A stretch of 64,000 nucleotides of DNA from contig NC_135384.1 in assembly GCF_049243985.1 (NCBI RefSeq), positions 10,908,501 through 10,972,500 on the forward strand, read 5' to 3'. The translations under genes were made by a program, and so were the position numbers. The notes under the pieces were generated by a model. That model was not told the origin of the DNA and made no database searches. It saw nothing but the letters and a program-made list of their open reading frames with translations. How positions within the stretch are numbered: the stretch's first letter is position 1; every line of letters begins with the position of its first letter. Of the stretch, positions 13,801 to 23,409 are shown piece by piece. This stretch comes from Paroedura picta (Eukaryota; Chordata; Lepidosauria; Squamata; Gekkonidae).

Positions 13801-16800
13801 AACAGTTTAACTTTGTAATTCCTTGGGTTTTATGCAATCAATGCAAATATAAACAAACTGCCCCCTCAGGGTAGACCTCGATGTGGAACAGGTTACTTCT
13901 TTCCTTGAACCAGAAAGCAAGGAGAGACATTGGCTTCGAGGAGATGTCCAAAGGCAGCAAGAAAACTGCTATAAACCTAAATCTGTTCTTTCTGTTTTCG
14001 CAGAACACCTGTATCTGAGGGAACCTTTTGAAGGTAATGGATCTAAAGGAGTTAGGGCTAATGGAGGGGACACAGAACACTGAAGAACTGATGGAACACC
14101 TTGATAATACTGTATCCACGTATCTGGCTTAGGGTTGCCTACAAGAAGATCAAATTTAAATTGTGCCATGCTCTTAAGCTTAATCCATCCGGTGACTTGG
14201 AGGTAGCCAATAGAGAAGGAGTGAGGACTAAAACAAGGAGAAGGATCCCTATACAAGGAGAGCAAGGATGTCTGAACAAAGCATCAACTTAGTAGAGCAG
14301 CCTTTCTCAATGTTTTTACCCTTGAGAACCCCCTGAAATATTCCTCAGGCTTCGAGAAACCCCAGAAGTGGTGACATTTTGCAGAATATAGTTGAGAAGC
14401 ACAGCTGTGTACATGCCCACCCAAGGCTCCTCCCCTTCGGACCTCATCTAGGCCCATCGTAGGCCATTTCGGGAGAGGGGTCAACATTGACCACATATGG
14501 TCATATCACCCGATAAATGTTTAACACATTTAAATAATATATAAAACATTAACTCACTCCCACCCATTTGGGAAACCCTTCCAGGGCCGTCAAGAAACCC
14601 CGGGGTCGCACAAAACCCTGGTTCAGAAAGGCTGTAGTAGAGCATCGGGTGGCATAGCTGTAGCTGGTGAATGCCTTCAAGGCCAAATCCTCCAGTGCAG
14701 GGTTAGTCAACCGGTGGTCCTCCAGATGTCCATGGATTACAATTCCCATGAGCCCCTGCCAGCAAATGCTGGCAGGGGCTCATGGGAATTATAGTCCATG
14801 GACATCTGGAGGACCACAGGTTGACTACCCCTGCAATGTGTTTCATCTGGATGTTTTGAACTGGTGCTTCATCCATTTAGGTGGAAAGTTCTCCCCTTAG
14901 GAGCATGGTTGGCAGTTAAGAAAGAAATCTCCCCAAGTAAGGCATGGAAGTGCTAAGAGCAAAACCATCCAGCCAAGGGAGATGGTTCTGTTCTCATTTG
15001 CTCATTCTTCTGACTGCCCTTTTCAGTCCCTGCAGAGGAGGAAAAGTCCACTCCCAGGAAGAAGGAATCCCCTCTCTTGAGGCTGGTCTCCCTTCAAAAT
15101 GCTGATGGCTCCTGGGACCTTGACTTCAACCTGGCCAGCCTGCTGGGCCTGAGTGAGGCGAAGATTGTAAGCAAAACACCTGAACAGGTAAATTGTGGGG
15201 CAAGGACAGAACCTGGCATTTGAATGGGTGCCTGGGCAGGGAAACGGCACTCCTAGAGATCCGTTGGCCTGATTTCAGGGTGAAGAACAGGCATGATTTA
15301 TTCCTAACCCATCTTATTGCCTTCAGTGCTGATACCAAGCCGATAACAAAGCTAGTTCCAGGGGAAAGGGAGGAAAACTGGCTTAACCTTGGTTTGCTCA
15401 ATGAAGGTAGTAAGGCTCAACCATGGTTAAGGCAAACCAGGGTTTTGTATCCTGATTTGTACCCAATCTAAAAACAGTTTCTGCATTCTTGCTCGACCAT
15501 GGTTAAGTGTTAGAAGAAGAGATTGGTTTTTTTTTAATACTCTGTTTTTTACTACCCAAAGGAGTTCTAAAACGGCCTACAAACACCTTTCCCTTCCTCT
15601 CCCAACAACAGACACTCAGGTAGGTAGGTGGGGCTGAGAGAGCTCTGAGAACTGCTCTGCAAGAACAGCCTTCAAAGAACTGTGACTGGCCCAAGGTCAC
15701 CCAGTTGGCTGCATGAGGAGGAGTGGGGAATCAAACCCAGTTCTTCAGATTAGAGCAGGGGTAGTCAAACTGCGGCCCTCCAGATGTCCATGGACTACAG
15801 TTCCCCTAGGACTGACTACCCCTGCTCTAAGGTAATGACCCCCAATTCAAATTCAGTGGAGCTTCTTGGATGGAAGATGGCCAACTGTGGGTCTTAGAGC
15901 TTCAACCAGACAATGGTCCTTTGAGTGAGTCCCTTGGTGGGTGTATTTTTCAGTGGAATCCAAGATGCGTCCAGGGTTTAAACTGCATGCAAATCCCACC
16001 CTCTAACCAGCCGTCTTTCCCCTTAATTCTTGGTCTACATCAGTGATCTCTGGAGAGAGACAGACAGACAGACCCTGTGTGCATATATAGGTCCTTCAGT
16101 TCTTGGCTGTGCTCATTCTCCAAGGCAGGGGTAGTCAAACTGCGGCCCTCCAGATGTCCATGGACTACAATTCCCAGGAGCCTGGGAATTGTAGTCCATG
16201 GACATCTGGAGGGCCACAGTTTGACTACCCCTGGATTAGAGTCTCCCACTCTTAACACCACACCTTGCTGACTCCGTACAGGGGCTCTGAGTGGATAAGA
16301 CTAAGTGTCTTTCTTCTTTTGTCCGCCCTCCCCAGGTGGCCCCCAATGTGTGGGCAACTGTGCTGGCCGTCCTGTGGCTCCACTCCAAAGCTGCAGAGCA
16401 GAGGGATGAATGGGAGCTGCTGGAGGCGAAAGCGCTCAACTGGCTTCAAGCAACTGCAGGTGAGGAGTTGTGATGGAGGGAAGAAAGGTGGACAAAAAGG
16501 ATTCTGGGAACAAAGAGGGTCCTCGTGGGAATTGTAGTCCATGGACATCTGGAGAGCCACAGTTTGGCCACTCTCAGTGTAGAAGAAGAGTTGGGGTTTT
16601 TTATACTCCGGTTTCCACTGCCTCAAAGTGGTTCGCAATCGCCTCCCCTTCCTCTCCCCACAACAGCCACCCTGTGAGGGAGGTGAGGCTGAGAGAAGTC
16701 TGTGAGAACAGCTTCTCACAGGGCTGTGATAAGCCCAAGGTCACTCAGCTGATTGCATGTGGAGGAGCGGGGAATCAAATCCACCTCCCCAAATTAGAAG

Positions 16801-16974
16801 CCGCCACTCTTAACCACACCACCACACCAGCTCTGGGCTGTTATTTGAGGAGCAAACATTCTCCTACTCGTAACCCTTTCACTGTTTGGCCCAGGGTCTC
16901 AGCTAGCAGACTGTGTGACGACCGGCAATGCAGTGCTGGGCAGCAGCGTGAGCCCCCAGACTCTGGGTCTCTGA
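1819..16974 (+). CDS. VWA5A: VWA5A-like gene 1 (VIT + VWA domain protein), 17 coding exons
   Basis: Coding exons read by splice sites and homology to human VWA5A: 1819-1906, 2270-2472, 3272-3494, 4366-4535, 5295-5409, 5565-5743, 7206-7294, 8939-9083, 9973-10052, 10434-10548, 11845-12009, 12173-12276, 12990-13195, 14004-14033, 15027-15187, 16336-16459, 16895-16974. They total 2277 nt, about 758 aa (human VWA5A is about 786). The VIT domain starts at VPLQSISVDV and runs to about residue 170. The VWA domain has the MIDAS motif DRSGS (about D302), a Thr in DLSGT (about T383) and FTDGE (about D410). The C-terminal part contains NADGSWDLD and VWATVLAVLWLHS, as in VWA5A. No signal peptide or membrane segment is seen, so the protein is probably cytosolic; its molecular role is poorly known in the family. 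The start is uncertain: the first exon is anchored by FCGL and phase, and ATG 1819 gives an N-terminus about 17 residues longer than in genes 2 and 3. The linker has only one small exon. Confidence 0.85.
3500..3990 (-). mobile_element. CR1-like LINE 3' part
   Basis: Begins with AGAATCATAGAGCCATACCGG and continues through GGGAGCTCACCACCTCCTTAGG and the phrase GACACAGTGCTCCAGGTGCG, typical of CR1 on the opposite strand. It starts 6 bp after exon 3 of gene 1. Confidence 0.65.
4811..5037 (+). mobile_element. tRNA-derived SINE (TTC-tailed family)
   Basis: GGTTAAGAGCGG, GGGTTTGATTCTCC (B box) and CAGCCAGCTGGGTGACC lead to a C-run and a CTTCTTCTTCTTCCT tail. The layout resembles MIR/CORE-SINEs. Other copies of this family are at 7508-7762, 9227-9535, 12387-12645, 15514-15755, 16585-16835 and 61762-62033. 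Confidence 0.65.
6621..6716. repeat. Inverted repeat, 34-bp arms with 28-nt loop
   Basis: Arm 6621-6654 pairs with 6683-6716 with about two mismatches, in the intron after exon 6 of gene 1. It is not one of the MITE families listed. A folded RNA would make a long, nearly perfect hairpin. No second copy is seen in the window. Confidence 0.6.
7508..7762 (-). mobile_element. tRNA-derived SINE (TTC-tailed family)
   Basis: Reverse copy, from ATATCCCGGTTTCC through CCACAACAGACAGCCTG and CATCCAGCTGGCTGC to TTAACCACTGCACCAAGCTG. Confidence 0.65.
8071..8356 (-). mobile_element. hAT-type MITE (CAGCCTTTCTCAA family)
   Basis: Reverse copy ending GAGAAAGGTTG. Contains the GGCCCTGGAAGGGTTTCC and GTGTCCACAGCTCCGCTTC segments of the family. 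Confidence 0.6.
8595..8822. mobile_element. MITE with GCGTATAAGACGAC termini
   Basis: Inverted termini: TACCGTATTTGCCGGCGTAT at the left, and ACGCCAGCAAATACTGTA at the right as its reverse complement. The GCGTATAAGACGACC motif repeats inside. TA at the ends would fit a Tc1/mariner-type target, but the superfamily is not certain. Confidence 0.6.
9227..9535 (+). mobile_element. tRNA-derived SINE with a long TTC tail
   Basis: GAGCCAGTTTGGTGTAGTGG with A box, GGGTTCGATTCTGC B box, core, then an impure (TTC)n run to about 9545. The reverse strand of the tail translates as lysine- and glutamate-rich frames that are not genes. Confidence 0.7.
11451..11728 (-). mobile_element. tRNA-derived SINE, second family
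   Basis: In reverse, GAGCCTCTTGTGGCGCAG (A box) and GGGAGTTCGATCCCAGC (B box), ending TACCTTTACCTTTACC. A target duplication of about 15 bp, TATTCAGCCCCTGTA, flanks it. Confidence 0.75.
12010..12172 (+). other. GC-AG intron in gene 1 (intron after exon 11)
   Basis: The donor is GCAAGC after CAGAATCAG, and the acceptor is CTCTGCAG. The same GC donor is present at 33879 in gene 2 and 52616 in gene 3. The flanking exon ends match the donor consensus well (CAG before GCAAG), as is usual for GC donors. Confidence 0.8.
12387..12645 (-). mobile_element. tRNA-derived SINE (TTC-tailed family)
   Basis: Reverse copy, from ATAAGCCACTTTTC to CTACACCAAACTGGCTC, between two coding exons of gene 1. Confidence 0.65.
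13299..13645 (-). mobile_element. CR1 LINE 3' end
   Basis: TCATAGAATCCTAGAGTTGG followed by GTCATCTAGTCCAACCCCC is the reversed CR1 3' end. It continues about 340 bp into the element and lies in an intron of gene 1. Confidence 0.75.
14004..14033 (+). other. Single 30-nt linker exon of gene 1
   Basis: The exon lies between acceptor TTTTCGCAG and donor GTAATG and starts and ends in phase 1. It encodes about ten residues ending HLYLREPFE. Its flanks are similar to those of the 36-nt linker exons of genes 2 and 3 (the shared stretch with GTTCTTT and TGTTTTC before the acceptor, GTAATG after), so it is their counterpart. The two longer linker exons of genes 2 and 3 have no visible counterpart between 13196 and 14003. 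Confidence 0.65.
14298..14634 (+). mobile_element. hAT-type MITE (CAGCCTTTCTCAA family)
   Basis: The termini CAGCCTTTCTCAA and CAGAAAGGCTG are inverted repeats, and an exact 8-bp target duplication TAGTAGAG flanks the element. Related pieces lie at 2949-3150, 8071-8356, 26994-27248, 27557-27868, 44856-45302, 46074-46403 and 62662-63002. Confidence 0.75.
14698..14833 (+). mobile_element. Palindromic hAT-type MITE (CAGGGGTAGTCAA family)
   Basis: Full-length inverted repeat in gene 1, lying 64 bp after another MITE. The first terminus reads CAGGGTTAGTCAA. Confidence 0.75.
15514..15755 (-). mobile_element. tRNA-derived SINE (TTC-tailed family)
   Basis: Reverse copy, running from AAGAAGAGATTGG to CAGATTAGAG. 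A shortened MITE follows immediately at 15756. Confidence 0.6.
15756..15824 (+). mobile_element. Internally deleted hAT-type MITE
   Basis: Both termini are present (CAGGGGTAGTCAAACTGCGG, GACTACCCCTG) but only 69 bp remain. A variant with CTGCGGCCC follows the terminus, as in 16126-16233 and 44890-44999. Confidence 0.7.
16126..16233 (+). mobile_element. Palindromic hAT-type MITE, short variant
   Basis: 108-bp inverted repeat with CAAACTGCGGCCCTCC after the terminus, in gene 1. A half-element related to it lies at about 16528-16580, and another at about 13660-13720. Confidence 0.75.
16585..16835 (-). mobile_element. tRNA-derived SINE (TTC-tailed family)
   Basis: Reverse copy, from AAGAAGAGTTGGGG to ACCACACCAGCTCTG, in the last intron of gene 1. 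Confidence 0.65.
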
Positions 16975-17389
16975 GCTCCGCTCTTCTCATCCTGCCCAAG
17001 TGTAACCAGCCGCCCGACTTGATGGAATCCCTTGGATAGTCGTCCATTCTCGTGCCTGAGGGCCTTCCTCACCAGTATGCTGGCGCTCCACCATGCTTTA
17101 AAATGGGAGTTCCTGCTTCGCTCCCTCTTCTCATGCTGCCCAAATGGAACTAGCCACTTTTGTGAGGACTTGATGGGATCCCTTGGATAGCCGTCCATTC
17201 TCGTGCCTGAGGGCCTTCTTTACCAGCGTGCTGGGGTTCTACCATGCCCAAAAGCTGCTTCTCTTTCCTCTGCCATGAAGGTGCCTTATGGTCGCAAATC
17301 CTCCTTCCCAGCACACGCTATGGGGCAGGCTCAGTAAGACTCTGCCGGTTGTAAGCTCTGTGGCTGTACTTGCTTCCCATTGTCATGAA

Positions 17390-18285
17390 GAGACCTTAAG
17401 AGGGCCCATAGCATGTTCTACAGGGAGAAACTAGCCCTAAGACTCTCTGAGAAGATGGAGAAGAAACATAGTCATGGGGCAGAAGTGAATGTCCGTGTCT
17501 TAATGCAGTCCTAGTGACCAATTCAATACAGTCCATTGGCCATGCTGTGAGTGTGGGTCTACCCAATGCTTGCTTCCATGGCAAGGCAGCTGACTGTCTT
17601 ATCAAAAGGGTTCAATGAAGAAAAGACGCACCGTTGATTTCACAGTATCGGTAATTAGTCCAAAATGGAAATCGGAAGGCCAAAGTTATAAATCTCTCAT
17701 TCCACCTTTATTGGATATATTAAGCTTTTCAGCAACTGGTTATGCAGTAAATGCCCAACTCCACTACGGTCTAGGTGAGGTATGGGATTGGAATGATACT
17801 TTGGGCTCATTCCATACACTTTCAATGTGCCTTTGTAGCTGGATTTTACCTTTACCTTTAGAAATACAAGTTCTATGCCATTACTCACTGGCCTGTCTGC
17901 TTTATGCAGCTCCTGGGCAAAAAAATTTAGACACTGTTCCAGTTAGCTGGGAGCCTCACACAACAAGGGAGACAGTTTTGTTTCTCCTCTCTGGTGAGGA
18001 ACCCGCTATCTCCTGCACGGTTGCCTTTTTTGCCTTAGCTGCCAAGAGAATTCCATCCAAGTGTCCAAAAACTAGACCAGCAAAATGTTAGTCTTTTCCG
18101 CAGCCTGCTGGATGAACATCCGAAAGGCCACTTTTATTAAATGAATTTTAATTATTACAGGAATGTAGCTTTTAGCTGTGTTTTGTTCATTGTTTTGTTT
18201 ACCCGTTGCTATTTCCCGTCTGTTCTTCTTTGTAATCGCCTTTGGCTCTACACAGTAAAATGAAGCTATGTAAACATGGTGTGTG
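17390..18285 (+). mobile_element. Non-LTR (LINE) 3' fragment in the gene 1 3' UTR
   Basis: The segment interrupts similarity between the gene 1 and gene 2 3' regions. Its open frame 17615-18091 ends in FLLSGEEPAISCTVAFFALA, which resembles the C-terminal end of lizard LINE reverse transcriptase proteins (LLsD-x-P-x-I-x-x-x-VAxF). A non-coding tail with TTTGTAATCGCCTTTGGCT follows. The family is not determined, and the limits are approximate. Confidence 0.45.
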
Positions 18286-18333
18286 ACGAAAGAGAATGCC
18301 TTTCTTCTGTGTACTTAAGTGCCTCAAAAGAAA

Positions 18334-18339
18334 AATAAA
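18334..18339 (+). terminator. Poly(A) signal of gene 1
   Basis: AATAAA followed by TGGAAAATTCACA, matching the second signal downstream of gene 2 (40550) in sequence and order. Confidence 0.55.
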
Positions 18340-19561
18340 TGGAAAATTCACACTCTCCATGGTGGTTGTCTTTTTTTAAACGCCCACCTTTCTCTTAAGC
18401 AACCCACGCACCAAGGTGGTTGAGAACAAGGTAAAAACAGCATTATAAAACAAACACGAGAACAGCAAACATTAAGGCGTGCCTAAACCCACCTTATGCC
18501 ATTCACCTGGGGAGATTTTCCCTTCTGCCCAGGTATATACTGCTCTTAAAATTCTCCAGGACATACTCATTGTAGAGTGTCACCAGCGTGGTATGAGCCC
18601 TCCTGACATCATCCAGGGGGGGGGGTTACTCCAGAGGCTTGGGGTGGCCAATGAAATAGTCTGATCCCAGACTATTGTTGAATGTGTTTTGGGTGGGGCT
18701 GGGGATGCGCTGGACTCAGCCGGAAAGAATGAAGTCCTTCAGCAATGTGAGCCCCAGGACATAGAGAACTGAAAAGTAAAGTACAGCCAGCTGGACCTGG
18801 ACCCAGAAACAAATGGGCAGCCCTTGAAGGGAACTTGGAATAGGGACCATGGGACTGTGGTATGTTCATCAATAGTTACACCCAACTAACAGCAAAAAAA
18901 TCAAAGCCAAAGCTGTGAAAGACTGTCTACAACAAGGGAGGTGTTGGTGAAGCTGTTGAAGACCAGAGGGTTGGGATATGATGGGGAAAGGGGAGGCTGG
19001 ATTTTAGACAGATGGTCATTTCACAGACTGTAGTTTCCCCAAGACCTCCATTTCTTCAGAGCTACACTGAAAGGAGCCCCCGTTATGGTGACCACTTCAG
19101 AAATCATACTGTAGATCAAAGTTTCCTTCTGTGGTCAGGACACGCCTCTCTCCGATGTCCCCTTTGGGGACATCCTTTAGGTAGGAATACTCAACCTAAA
19201 GTAGGAAGTGAGGCAGTTTTCAAGTTTGTTTAATTTAAATTTAAAAAATAATACTAGCCATGATTAGCAGTTCAGAGGTTGACAGTGGAATGTGTACTTT
19301 CCCGCTATGCTTACCAAACTTCACCTGCCTAAACACACCTTCTGATTAGATGGTGAAAGGAGCAAGAACAATGACACCCCCTCCCCCATTGTAGAGATTG
19401 TGCATATTTTCTAACCCAAGGTCAACATTTGTAGCAAATCTATCTACCAGAGAAATCATAATGTGGGGGGAAAAGATGAGGCAACTGGAGACATGACCTC
19501 TCAAACCATATCGACTGGGCATGAAGGTCATTAATTACACTTCCCTTGATGTCAGGTACAG

Positions 19562-19697
19562 CAGGGGTAGTCAACCTGTGGTCCTCCAGATGTCCATGGA
19601 CTACAATTCCCATGAGCCCCTGCCAGCAAATGCTGGCAGGGGCTCATGGGAATTGTAGTCCATGGACATCTGGAGGACCACCGGTTGACTACCCCTG
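19562..19697 (+). mobile_element. Palindromic hAT-type MITE (CAGGGGTAGTCAA family), intergenic
   Basis: A near-perfect inverted repeat, starting CAGGGGTAGTCAACCTGTGG and ending GGTTGACTACCCCTG. Flanked by an exact 8-bp duplication AGGTACAG, the hAT signature. The arms pair over almost the whole 136 bp. Confidence 0.85.
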
Positions 19698-19850
19698 AGG
19701 TACAGTACTGACTTGGTCGTTAATATTATATTGTAATGTGGACTAGGGTGTTGACGTGCAAAGATGCAATCAAGCTTCATTCATCCTGATCTTAAAATAT
19801 ATGTTTTTATATTTGAAGAAGAAGCACTAGGGGAAAATAGCAAGCATGCA

Positions 19851-19978
19851 TTGGCAACTCTAGAACATCTGCTTTGCAAGTGGAAAGTCCCAGGTTCAAT
19901 CCCCGGCATCTCCGGGCAAAGGGGGGGGGGGTTGGACTAAATGACCCTAGAAGTCCCTTCCAACTCTATGATTCTAAG
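19851..19978 (+). mobile_element. tRNA-derived SINE with CR1-type tail
   Basis: The head carries a B-box-like GGTTCAATCCC within GTCCCAGGTTCAATCCCCGG. The tail GGACTAAATGACCCTAGAAG to CTATGATTCT is the CR1 3' end, which implies mobilisation by CR1. Confidence 0.6.
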
Positions 19979-21683
19979 GATCAGGTAGGAGGTGATACAA
20001 ACAAGGTCTGCCAGAGACCTAGAATGTTGCAGAGAAAAGAAGATTCACTCTGAAGAAAAATAGAAAGTCCACTCTTACTGTGTTCCTGGAAACACAAGTG
20101 AAGCTTTGCTTCTCCATATGAAAAAGAGATATGGGGGGATTCACAGTCCCATCAATCTGAATTTGGAAAAGTGTAGCCAGAGGTCACTGCATTTCATGCA
20201 TTCATGACGACTTGAAATTTTGAAGGCTTCGGATTCCTTAGGGAGTGCACAGTCCATGGGTCCACTTGCTGTGAGTGCATTGGGAGTGGTATGTTTCCTC
20301 ACTGGGAAAACGGGGGCCTTGCCAGGTTTGGAAATGGTGCAAGAAGGAAGGATTAAGCCCTTTCTTCCTCATATCAATTCAATTTCACAAGTCATCAATG
20401 TAAGTCTGATTTGACAGGACCCTGGAATAACCCTTGGATGAATATATTCGGAGAGTTCTCAGTTTAGCCTTGGCAAAATGTAATATTTTACCCTCTAAAA
20501 TTTCCCAGGGCAGTGGGGGGGAGGCTCAAATGTCCAAAGTATTGCCTTGAGAGGAAAGATCTAAAAATGACAAAAGTGGTATTTCAGAAATGCTGGTGGC
20601 CCCACAACCCTGCAAGACAAACCATTCTATGGGTCTTATCACAACGCCTCCTTAATGCACCATTCTACTGGTATTATTTCAGTGCCTCCTTAACAGTCTT
20701 GCTCAGGCCCTCTTAATTTAAAAATATGCATCTGGTACATGTAAACCAACCATTGGGACTCCCAACATTGTCTTTTGCATGTACGAAAGCTGCACTGGCT
20801 TGCAAAGTACATGCAGTGTCTGGGGTAGCTTCTCAAACATCTTCCATGGGGAATGTGCATGGGAGGGGCATGTACACACAGATGCACTTGAGTTCCTCTC
20901 CTAAATATAGGAGGTGCAAATCTGCAATCCTGGAAAGATTTTTCAGGGACTGCACACGTGGATTGCGATGGACAGGAGGCAATCCTGGCCCCGAAAGGAA
21001 AAAACAGCGACTTGGCTGAGGCTTAAGTAGCACCACTCTAGCATCCAATCGCCTTTCCAAAGAGAGGGAATGTATTAAATCTGTGAGTCTCGGCTCTTTA
21101 TTAGGACCCCAGCATGCTACAAACAGAAGCAGAACCAAACCAACCGACCCCAACTTAGAGACACAAGCCATGCAATGGATCTTCCCACCAGTGTGCACTA
21201 TTGGTCAGTTTTGCTTGAAACTGAATGGATCTGGCAGAGGGGAACCCATCTTACACTGGTCAATTACTTTGCAAGCTTCCACCAACCAAAACAATAAACT
21301 GAATGAGAAGACCCAACATTCTTATATACCCGTCAGGATACCCCATGAGCAATCTGATTGGCTCTTAACGGAGCCTTGTGATTGGCCTATAACGATAGCA
21401 TGTCATTGGTTACAACTGATACGGAAACCTGGATGCTGATTGGTCATATTACAATCCTGGCCAGTGGAATGCTTGCAATCAAAATTCTATGTCCGCATAC
21501 ACAACTCTACACATAGTTTTCTGGGACCTGGTTCGGTTTTGTTCCCTTGATAGACCACTTAATCTGGCCCTGGAGATGTTTGGATTTAAATAAACCGTAA
21601 AGGCACTTGGGTGTTGCTGGACCAATCCCATTCATGCACTGCAATCTGCTGCGGAGTGAGAGAGATCCATCTCCCCTGCTTAG

Positions 21684-21866
21684 GGATGCCAACCTCCAGG
21701 TGGAACCTGGGGATCTCCTGGAATTGCAGCATATCTCTGGGCAAGAGATCAGTTTCCCTGGAGAAAAAGGCCAGTTAGAAGGTAGGCTGTACCCCACTGA
21801 AGCCCCATCCCAAACCCTGCAGGTTCCACCCGCAAACTTTCAAGGTTTCTCCCAACCCTGGAAAGC
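21684..21866 (-). repeat. Interspersed repeat at the duplication edge
   Basis: GGATGCCAACCTCCAGGTGG to TTTCTCCCAACCCTGG, with segments such as GATCAGTTTCCCTGGAGAAA. Related copies are at about 5745-5930, 12650-12768 and 63775-63990. It appears to be a reptile repeat of a family I cannot name. Unit 2 begins in its last bases. Confidence 0.55.
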
Positions 21867-21949
21867 CAAAGGAAAAAACGTAAGGGAGGGTTAACACCCT
21901 TCATGGCCATAATGAGGGAGAGCACCTTGCGGATATTTCATTCTGCACA

Positions 21950-22079
21950 CAGGGGTAGTCCACCTGTGGTCCTCCAGATGTCCATGGACTACAATTCCCA
22001 TGAGCCCCCGCCAGCAAACGCTGGCAGGGGCTCATGGGAATTGTAGTCCATCTGGAGGACCACAGGTGGACTACCCCTG
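21950..22079 (+). mobile_element. Palindromic hAT-type MITE upstream of gene 2
   Basis: Inverted repeat with CAGGGGTAGTCCACCTGTGG. The same site is occupied upstream of gene 3 (41678-41810), so the insertion predates the duplication. Confidence 0.75.
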
Positions 22080-22179
22080 CATGCCCTTCCAATGAGGTTT
22101 TTCACATTTGCCGAGCAAAACAGGAAAAGCGACTTCTCTGGCGCACGGAAAGGGCGGAAAGGTATTGGGAACTGTCGCG

Positions 22180-22640
22180 ATTCTCACAGGTGCGCCTTCT
22201 GGGCCACAGAGCCTCGCCGCTAAGCCAGTCCCGCCCAGAGCGCACCCAAAGGCCAAACACCCAAGCCAAAGGACGCGCATTCCCGATGCCTTTCTCTAGC
22301 TCGCGTTGGCTCGACGGCTCCACCCAGCGTCCGCGGCTTGGCGGCCAGGAGAGGAGCGCAGCGCCCCAAGCGCCCCCAGTTGCGCGCTGAAGTTCTCATG
22401 GCTCCGCCTGCAGCCAAGGAGCCTCTCCGCCGTGGCCGCGCCCCAGCGGGGGCGGGCCGAACGGGAAGCGCCTCCTCGGGCGGCTCTGCTTTCGCTTCGG
22501 CCCTCTCAGCCGCAGCCGCAGCCGCAGGAAGGAAGGAGCGAGCCGCCGCCGAGGACTGTGGTGAGTGCAGCCGTCGCGGGTTCGTTCCGAGCCCCGATCC
22601 GGGTAGCCCAGGCGGGGCCCTTCCCGGTAGCTAAATAGGG
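22180..22640 (+). promoter_or_regulatory. CpG-rich promoter and non-coding first exon of gene 2
   Basis: A CpG-dense block contains GC-box-like GGGGGCGGGC-type runs (about 22445-22456) and ends in an exon with donor GACTGTG followed by GTGAGTGCAG, so the exon ends at 22560. The untranslated exon continues at 26840-26890, after the acceptor TTTCTGAAG, directly before ATG 26891. Intron 1 is thus about 4.3 kb. Several open frames cross this block, but they only reflect its high GC content. Confidence 0.65.
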
Positions 22641-23220
22641 TCGGCCCTGGGGACTGCTTTTGGGAGGGGGGTGGTCAGCAGGTCATGGGAAGCCCCCTTG
22701 GAGCATCTCCGGCCTCGGGATCCCGGGCAAGGGGTCGCGCCGAAAGGCAGCTGCAGTTGCCTGGCCAGGAACTGTCAAGCGCCTTCTGGGGGTCTTGCTT
22801 GACCCTCCAGGCCATTCGCTGGGGCTGTAGCCTTGGCAAGAGCCTTGTCGCTGCCTTGCCTTTGACAAGAGCCCTTGGCCTGTGCCTTTGGCTCTGGTTT
22901 CCTCGGCTTCTCCCCTGCTCCTGCCACACAGGTTGGATAATGCGCTTTCAGGGGGCTTTGGCAGGCTGGGCCCACTCTGCACACATTGCATTCAGCGTCC
23001 CGTGCAGAACAGCAAAATCTACTTCCAAAGTGCATTGAAAGTGTGCAGAATGAGGTGTGCAGATCTGAGTCCCGGATTGTCCCGTGCCAAGCTGGGGGTT
23101 TTTCTAAATGGCTTTGTGTGCGGGATGAACAAGATTACGGGTTTTTAGAGAATTCGGCGCTCCCGCCCTGTTAAACGGACATGAATTTCTGCCTCCTCCT
23201 TGTTTGCACAATCACGCTTC

Positions 23221-23402
23221 TCCCCCCCTCCCCCCCTCCCTCCCTCCCTCCCTCCCTCCCTCCCTCCCTTCCTTCCTTCCTTCCTTCCTTCTTAAGCCCC
23301 CTCCCCTTGCAGGCTGGATACCCATCCGTCTCCCGCCCCCGCCCCCGCCCCCGCTCCCGCTCCCGCTCCCGCTCCCGCTCCCGCTCCCGCTCCCGCTCCC
23401 GC
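23221..23402 (+). repeat. Pyrimidine-rich simple repeats in intron 1 of gene 2
   Basis: A (CCCT)n run, then (CCTT)n, and after a 38-bp spacer a (CCCGCT)n-type hexamer array from about 23332. The matching place in gene 3 (about 42985-43065) has no array. Confidence 0.85.
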
Positions 23403-23409
23403 TTAATTT

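Larger units (their letters stand above)
16975..18340 (+). other. 3' untranslated region of gene 1, with an internal duplication and a LINE insert
   Basis: After TGA 16972-16974, a segment of about 140 bp appears twice (about 16977-17110 and 17115-17250; both carry CTTGGATAG, CGTCCATTCTCGTGCCTGAG and CTACCATGC or CACCATGC). Genes 2 and 3 have it once. Similarity to the gene 2 3' region is then broken at about 17390 by a LINE-like insert and resumes near 18285. AATAAA at 18334-18339 is the likely poly(A) signal. Confidence 0.65.
18341..21857. other. Spacer between gene 1 and unit 2, no gene seen
   Basis: Contains the MITE at 19562, the SINE/CR1 piece at 19851 and the interspersed repeat at 21684. 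The rest is AT-rich unique-looking sequence with short open frames only. None shows splice-site context or a recognisable domain. Confidence 0.6.

Noticed and set aside
1819-16974. Gene 1 as a pseudogene
   Set aside because: Every exon is open, the phases join, the splice sites are present and the MIDAS residues are kept. Only the first exon is poorly conserved.
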